DNA of 9,404 nucleotides from RGIG3528 sp045640725. GTDB lineage: Bacteria; Bacillota; Clostridia; Lachnospirales; Lachnospiraceae. Each line of letters starts with the position of its first letter. Position 1 is the stretch's first letter. Below, one piece after another: positions 6,161 through 9,404 of this stretch. The position numbers were made by a program, and so were the translations under genes. The notes under the pieces are model-generated. The model did not search any database and had not been told where the DNA came from. It saw only the letters and a program-made list of their open reading frames with translations. The stretch spans positions 1-9,404 of the forward strand of contig JAZUFN010000132.1 in the NCBI GenBank assembly GCA_045640725.1, read 5' to 3'.

Positions 6161-7366
6161 TTATCCTATAATTTCTATCTCAATATCTGTATCCGGATAA
6201 GTAACACATAAATGCACAATTCCCATTTCCTTATCACAACGTCGTCTATGGTCAAAGCCATTATGATTCAGTCTTTCCTCATTATCCGGCTCCGGAGGAG
6301 TAGTAACTTTTCCGCTTATAACTCTCCCTCTGCAATATCCGCAGCTGCCGGAACGACATCTGCTGGGTGAATGAACAGCTGCCCTGTCCAAAGCCATTAT
6401 AATGGTCTCATTCTTCTTTCCGTAAATGGTAAACTGCTCTCCGTTACGCTTTACTGCAATGGCCACTTCTCCATCTTCACGCTCAGGTGCATTCCCCGGA
6501 GCGCACTCGAATCTTACGTCCTTCTTTTTAAAGCCCATATCTTTAAGGATAGGCTCCATGGCTGTATACATAGCCTGCGGACCACATACATACACCGAAA
6601 CAGGTATTCTTTCTCCATCGATATCTCTGGGTATATGCCTATCAATTATTTCAGCTGTTATAAAACCGCTTTCAAATCCTTTGCGCTCCTCCTCTGACAG
6701 AATAGGCACCAGCTTTACTCTGTCTTCGGTATCTGCCAGCCTCTTTATCTCTTCGTAAAGACAAATGCTGTCTCTGTCTCTGGCTCCATAGATAATCGTA
6801 AGATGAAAATCCTCGTCTCCTTCTGCTATGGCACTTGCCATAGACATAAACGGTGTAATGCCTGAGCCTCCTGCCAGGGCAATCACATCATACCTGTCAC
6901 GGCAAGCATCATGGGTAAAATCACCAAAAGGCCCATGAATGGTAAACTTCCGGTCCGGCTCCATAATATCTGCTGCCAGATTGGATGCTATGCCCCCCGG
7001 CATCTTTTTAATCATAATCTTAAGTATTCCGCTTAAAGCATCTCTGGGAGATGAGCAAATACTGTAAGGTCTGGTAATAACTCCGTCCTTGGTAGGAAAA
7101 TCCACCGTAATATACTGACCGGCCTTAAAATACGGAAAAGCAGATGCCCCCACCGGTTCAAATGCAATAATAAAACTGTCTTTTCCGGAAGGCAGCACAT
7201 GCTTCACCACTACTTCGATGTCTGACGGGTGAAGGCTCTCTGCCATATCATTAATCTTAAAATCTTTTTTTATTTTTCCGGAAGAACTGAAAAAAATGTG
7301 TCTGTTTCTGGTCTTGCCCATATTTTTAAAAGACAGCATATGGAACAAATCTATAATATTCGGCAT
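6161..7366 (-). CDS. Ferredoxin reductase-like protein: FAD, NAD(P) and C-terminal plant-type [2Fe-2S] domains
   Basis: A 401-residue redox protein. After an unusual basic N-terminal extension (about 1-45) comes a flavin domain with RPYSICS (99-105; RPYS is the FAD-binding signature). It is followed by an NAD(P) domain with GGSGITPFMS (166-175) and YVCGPQAM (259-266), then a ferredoxin-like domain with ligands C337, C342, C345 and C387 (CX4CX2C...C). The order FAD-NAD(P)-[2Fe-2S] is that of oxygenase reductases and the hybrid-cluster-protein reductase Hcr. Such proteins pass electrons between NAD(P)H and a one-electron partner. The partner is not identifiable from sequence. Position directly upstream of metF (3 bp) suggests a link to methyl-THF formation or MetH reactivation, which is inference. 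The start at 7366 is supported by AGGGA 6 bases upstream. A start at M41 would remove most of the extension but has no comparable signal examined here. Confidence 0.85.
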   Translation of the reverse strand: MPNIIDLFHMLSFKNMGKTRNRHIFFSSSGKIKKDFKINDMAESLHPSDIEVVVKHVLPSGKDSFIIAFEPVGASAFPYFKAGQYITVDFPTKDGVITRPYSICSSPRDALSGILKIMIKKMPGGIASNLAADIMEPDRKFTIHGPFGDFTHDACRDRYDVIALAGGSGITPFMSMASAIAEGDEDFHLTIIYGARDRDSICLYEEIKRLADTEDRVKLVPILSEEERKGFESGFITAEIIDRHIPRDIDGERIPVSVYVCGPQAMYTAMEPILKDMGFKKKDVRFECAPGNAPEREDGEVAIAVKRNGEQFTIYGKKNETIIMALDRAAVHSPSRCRSGSCGYCRGRVISGKVTTPPEPDNEERLNHNGFDHRRRCDKEMGIVHLCVTYPDTDIEIEIIG

Positions 7367-7372
7367 AAAAAA

Positions 7373-7377
7373 TCCCT
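7373..7377 (-). promoter_or_regulatory. Ribosome binding site of the ferredoxin reductase-like gene
   Basis: The minus strand reads AGGGA, 6 bases before the ATG at 7366, within the 27-bp gap after the CrtI-like gene. It supports the long start and hence the reality of the N-terminal extension. Confidence 0.6.
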
Positions 7378-7393
7378 GTAATTCTTATTAGTA

Positions 7394-8899
7394 TTATTTA
7401 ATAAAAGAAGCAAATTGGTTACCTGCTGCAATAACAGATGAAAAACCATCACCTCTGACTGAAGCCCCTGATACAGGATATAATCCGGGAATATCCAAAT
7501 CCTCCAGTATATTCATGTATCTGGCCATCATGGAATCCACTCCTGTTGTCTCGTAGCCGTAGCATGCCCCATTAGGGGTATTGAGAAATCTGGCCATAGT
7601 TACCGGAGTAGCCACTTCGATTTCTTCTATACTATCCATAATGTCAATACCTGTAAGCCTCTGGAATTTGGCAATCTTGTCATACGCCAGCTGCTGCTTC
7701 AGTTTATAATAATCTCTTCCCTTCATCTCGAATATTTTATCCGAGCACATACCTGTAATAATGAGAATGGACGTCCCATCCGGTGAAGCAGATGAATTCA
7801 CTACATTGGGGCAAACGGAAATCTGATAGTTATCTGCTTTCAGCCTTCTGGTGTTCGCATACTCCTTCACAGAATCCATAACCTCAGGCATCATAATGGA
7901 ATAATCCTTAATTCCAAGCTCTTCAGCTGTTTTATTAAGCCCTAAATATATTTGGAAAAGATATCCGCCAAAGCTGTTTTCTCTCATATTGCAAAGCTTT
8001 TTCTGACGCTTTGTCACATATTTCTCAGGCATAAGCTGTCCATAAAGAGTATGGGGATTAATGTTAGCTACCACATTCTCAGCCCTGTAGACCTCATCCC
8101 GGCATTTTACCCCGGCGATTTTATCATTTTCAAAGAAAATCTCTGTTACTTCCTTGCCATAAAGTATCTGTCCTCCCAGCTCCCTGACTCTCTTTTCCAT
8201 TTTCAAAGAAAGCTCATGAGATGTATTGCGTGGTATAACAGCACCCTCTGTAATATAAGCATTAAGCATCTGTCCATAAAGTATAAAATTCATTCTGTCC
8301 AGAGGCACTCCCAGATACGACCAATAAACAGATAAAATATCAATGGTTCTTGGAGACAATTTCATTTTTTTGAAAGCATCTATAGTACTCATGGAACCAT
8401 AAATCAGGAATTCGGGGTACTTTTTTATCAGCTCCCTCGTATCTGCTCCGGGCTGCTGCACAAAATGCAGTCCCTCACTGCAAATATCCACAATACGCCA
8501 GAATTCAGCCATATCATTGGCCCCCTCAGGCGTTTCATGAGCTACAGCCTGGGAAAAAGCTTCCCTCCCTGCTGGGAAAACCTGGTCACATTTGCCCCCA
8601 TCGGAATAATGGGATATAACACGATAGCATTCGGGGACATTGACCCAGTCTACATCCACACCGTAGCTGTTAAGAATCCTCCCAACACCTCCGGGATTGT
8701 CAACAGTACCTATGCCACAAAGCTCATGAAGAGACACCTCAAATTCGAATCTGCCTCTCACAAAGCTGCTGGAGCATCCTCCCGGCACATTATGGCGCTC
8801 TAAAATAAGCACCTTTTTATTTCTATTAAGCAGGTTCAGGGCCGCGGAAAGTCCGGCAAGTCCTGATCCTATAACAATTGCATCATAACTATTGTTCAT
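7394..8899 (-). CDS. CrtI/phytoene desaturase-like FAD-dependent oxidoreductase of unknown substrate
   Basis: A 501-residue flavoprotein. The N-terminal dinucleotide-binding motif is AIVIGSGLAGLSAA (8-20), followed by an acidic residue in ILERHNVPGG (32-41), the GG typical of amine-oxidase/CrtI-type enzymes. The C-terminal FAD motif is GLYPVSGASVRGDG at 472-485, then FSSVIAAG. Length and order fit the phytoene desaturase/carotenoid isomerase superfamily. The region following the first motif reads FEFEVSLHELCG (51-62), not the usual FDxGPT-type segment, and no carotenoid genes are present. The true substrate is therefore unknown, and a carotenoid role should not be assumed. It sits 13 bp after queA and 27 bp before the [2Fe-2S] reductase gene, so the two flavoproteins may work together. 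An AAGGG/AGG purine run (8905-8914) precedes the ATG at 8899. Confidence 0.82.
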   Translation of the reverse strand: MNNSYDAIVIGSGLAGLSAALNLLNRNKKVLILERHNVPGGCSSSFVRGRFEFEVSLHELCGIGTVDNPGGVGRILNSYGVDVDWVNVPECYRVISHYSDGGKCDQVFPAGREAFSQAVAHETPEGANDMAEFWRIVDICSEGLHFVQQPGADTRELIKKYPEFLIYGSMSTIDAFKKMKLSPRTIDILSVYWSYLGVPLDRMNFILYGQMLNAYITEGAVIPRNTSHELSLKMEKRVRELGGQILYGKEVTEIFFENDKIAGVKCRDEVYRAENVVANINPHTLYGQLMPEKYVTKRQKKLCNMRENSFGGYLFQIYLGLNKTAEELGIKDYSIMMPEVMDSVKEYANTRRLKADNYQISVCPNVVNSSASPDGTSILIITGMCSDKIFEMKGRDYYKLKQQLAYDKIAKFQRLTGIDIMDSIEEIEVATPVTMARFLNTPNGACYGYETTGVDSMMARYMNILEDLDIPGLYPVSGASVRGDGFSSVIAAGNQFASFIK

Positions 8900-8912
8900 A
8901 AAAACCTAACCC

Positions 8913-9404
8913 TTAAATATCGTCATCTGTAAGGAACATAGCATCTCCGAAGGAGAAAAATCTATACTTTTCCTTCACGGCTTCCTGGTAAGCCGCAAGC
9001 ACGTTTTCCCGGCCCGCTAAAGCAGAAACCAGCATAATAAGGGTAGATTCAGGCAGGTGGAAATTGGTAATAAGGCAATTTAATGCCTTAAATTTGTATC
9101 CCGGGTATATAAATATTTGAGTATCTCCGCTGCCGGCATGAATAATACCCTTTTCATCAGCCACAGACTCAATCGTCCTACAGCTGGTAGTACCAACGCA
9201 AATGAGTCTGCCCCCCGCAGCCACAGCGTCGTTTATTTTCTTTGCTTCTTCAGGCAATACCTGATAGCTCTCAGTATGCATTTGATGATTCAGAAGATTC
9301 TCTTCCTTTACAGGCCTGAAAGTGCCCAATCCTACATGAAGAGTAACGTGAGCAATAATTACTCCTTTATCTTCCAGTTTTTTAAGCAACTGCTCTGTAA
9401 AATG
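8913..9404 (-). CDS. queA: S-adenosylmethionine:tRNA ribosyltransferase-isomerase, C-terminal part (5' end beyond window)
   Basis: 163 codons of the C-terminal half are present, open to the right edge. QueA transfers and isomerises the ribosyl group of SAM onto 7-aminomethyl-7-deazaguanine in tRNA to make epoxyqueuosine, releasing adenine and methionine. Visible signatures are HFTEQLL at the very edge, HVGLGTFRPV, HQMHTESYQV, GTTSCRTIES, IFIYPGYKFKALN, NFHLPESTLIMLVSA and YRFFSFGDAMFL near the end. The reading frame continues through the edge, so the in-frame TTG near 9389 is an internal leucine codon and not a start. The stop is 13 bp before the CrtI-like gene, so it appears to be an upstream member of the same operon. 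A Cys in GTTSCRT is a minor variant. Confidence 0.96.
   Translation of the reverse strand, partial: HFTEQLLKKLEDKGVIIAHVTLHVGLGTFRPVKEENLLNHQMHTESYQVLPEEAKKINDAVAAGGRLICVGTTSCRTIESVADEKGIIHAGSGDTQIFIYPGYKFKALNCLITNFHLPESTLIMLVSALAGRENVLAAYQEAVKEKYRFFSFGDAMFLTDDDI

Noticed and set aside
9387..9389. TTG as the start of queA
   Set aside because: Conserved QueA sequence (HFTEQLL) continues in frame to the window edge, so the gene is truncated by the window and this codon is internal.
1..9404. CRISPR arrays, tRNA or rRNA genes, insertion sequences, riboswitches
   Set aside because: The window is almost fully coding with short gaps; no regularly spaced repeats, terminal inverted repeats, transposase or structured RNA signatures were seen.

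Overview
This window reads as a segment of a Gram-positive anaerobe, most likely a Lachnospiraceae/Clostridia-type Firmicute. The reasons are the AT-leaning base composition, strong AGGA/GGAGG ribosome binding sites, the style of the MetF, MetH and YgiQ proteins, a B12-dependent methionine synthase split into two proteins, and a cre-like operator. The genus cannot be fixed from this sequence. Every supportable gene lies on the minus strand, so transcription runs from high to low coordinates. Plus-strand open frames are shadows of these genes.

Layout in the direction of transcription: the 3' part of queA (9404-8913, cut by the window edge); a CrtI/phytoene-desaturase-like FAD oxidoreductase (8899-7394); an FAD/NAD(P)/[2Fe-2S] ferredoxin-reductase-like protein (7366-6161); metF (6157-5282); a stand-alone methionine synthase activation protein (5285-4665); a short-form metH (4668-2251); and a YgiQ-family radical SAM protein (2240-309). 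The gaps are 13, 27 and 3 bp, then a 4-bp overlap (ATGA), a second 4-bp ATGA overlap, then 10 bp. This spacing is typical of one polycistronic unit with translational coupling at its centre. I found no terminator or promoter inside it.

After a 103-bp gap a separate transcription unit starts. It has a clear -35/-10 promoter, a cre/LacI-type operator just downstream of the -10, a strong Shine-Dalgarno, and the N-terminus of a short-chain dehydrogenase resembling gluconate 5-dehydrogenase (205-1, cut by the window edge).

The core is one-carbon/methionine metabolism. MetF makes 5-methyl-THF. MetH moves the methyl group through cobalamin to homocysteine. The separate activation protein should rescue oxidised cob(II)alamin by reductive methylation with S-adenosylmethionine (SAM). 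The two flavoproteins upstream of metF are the least explained part. They could supply low-potential electrons to the MetF or MetH steps, or be an unrelated redox pair. The flanking queA and ygiQ are both SAM users, which gives a loose SAM-supply/SAM-use theme. There are no CRISPR arrays, RNA genes or mobile elements that I can support. The longest gene-free stretch is the 103 bp at 206-308.
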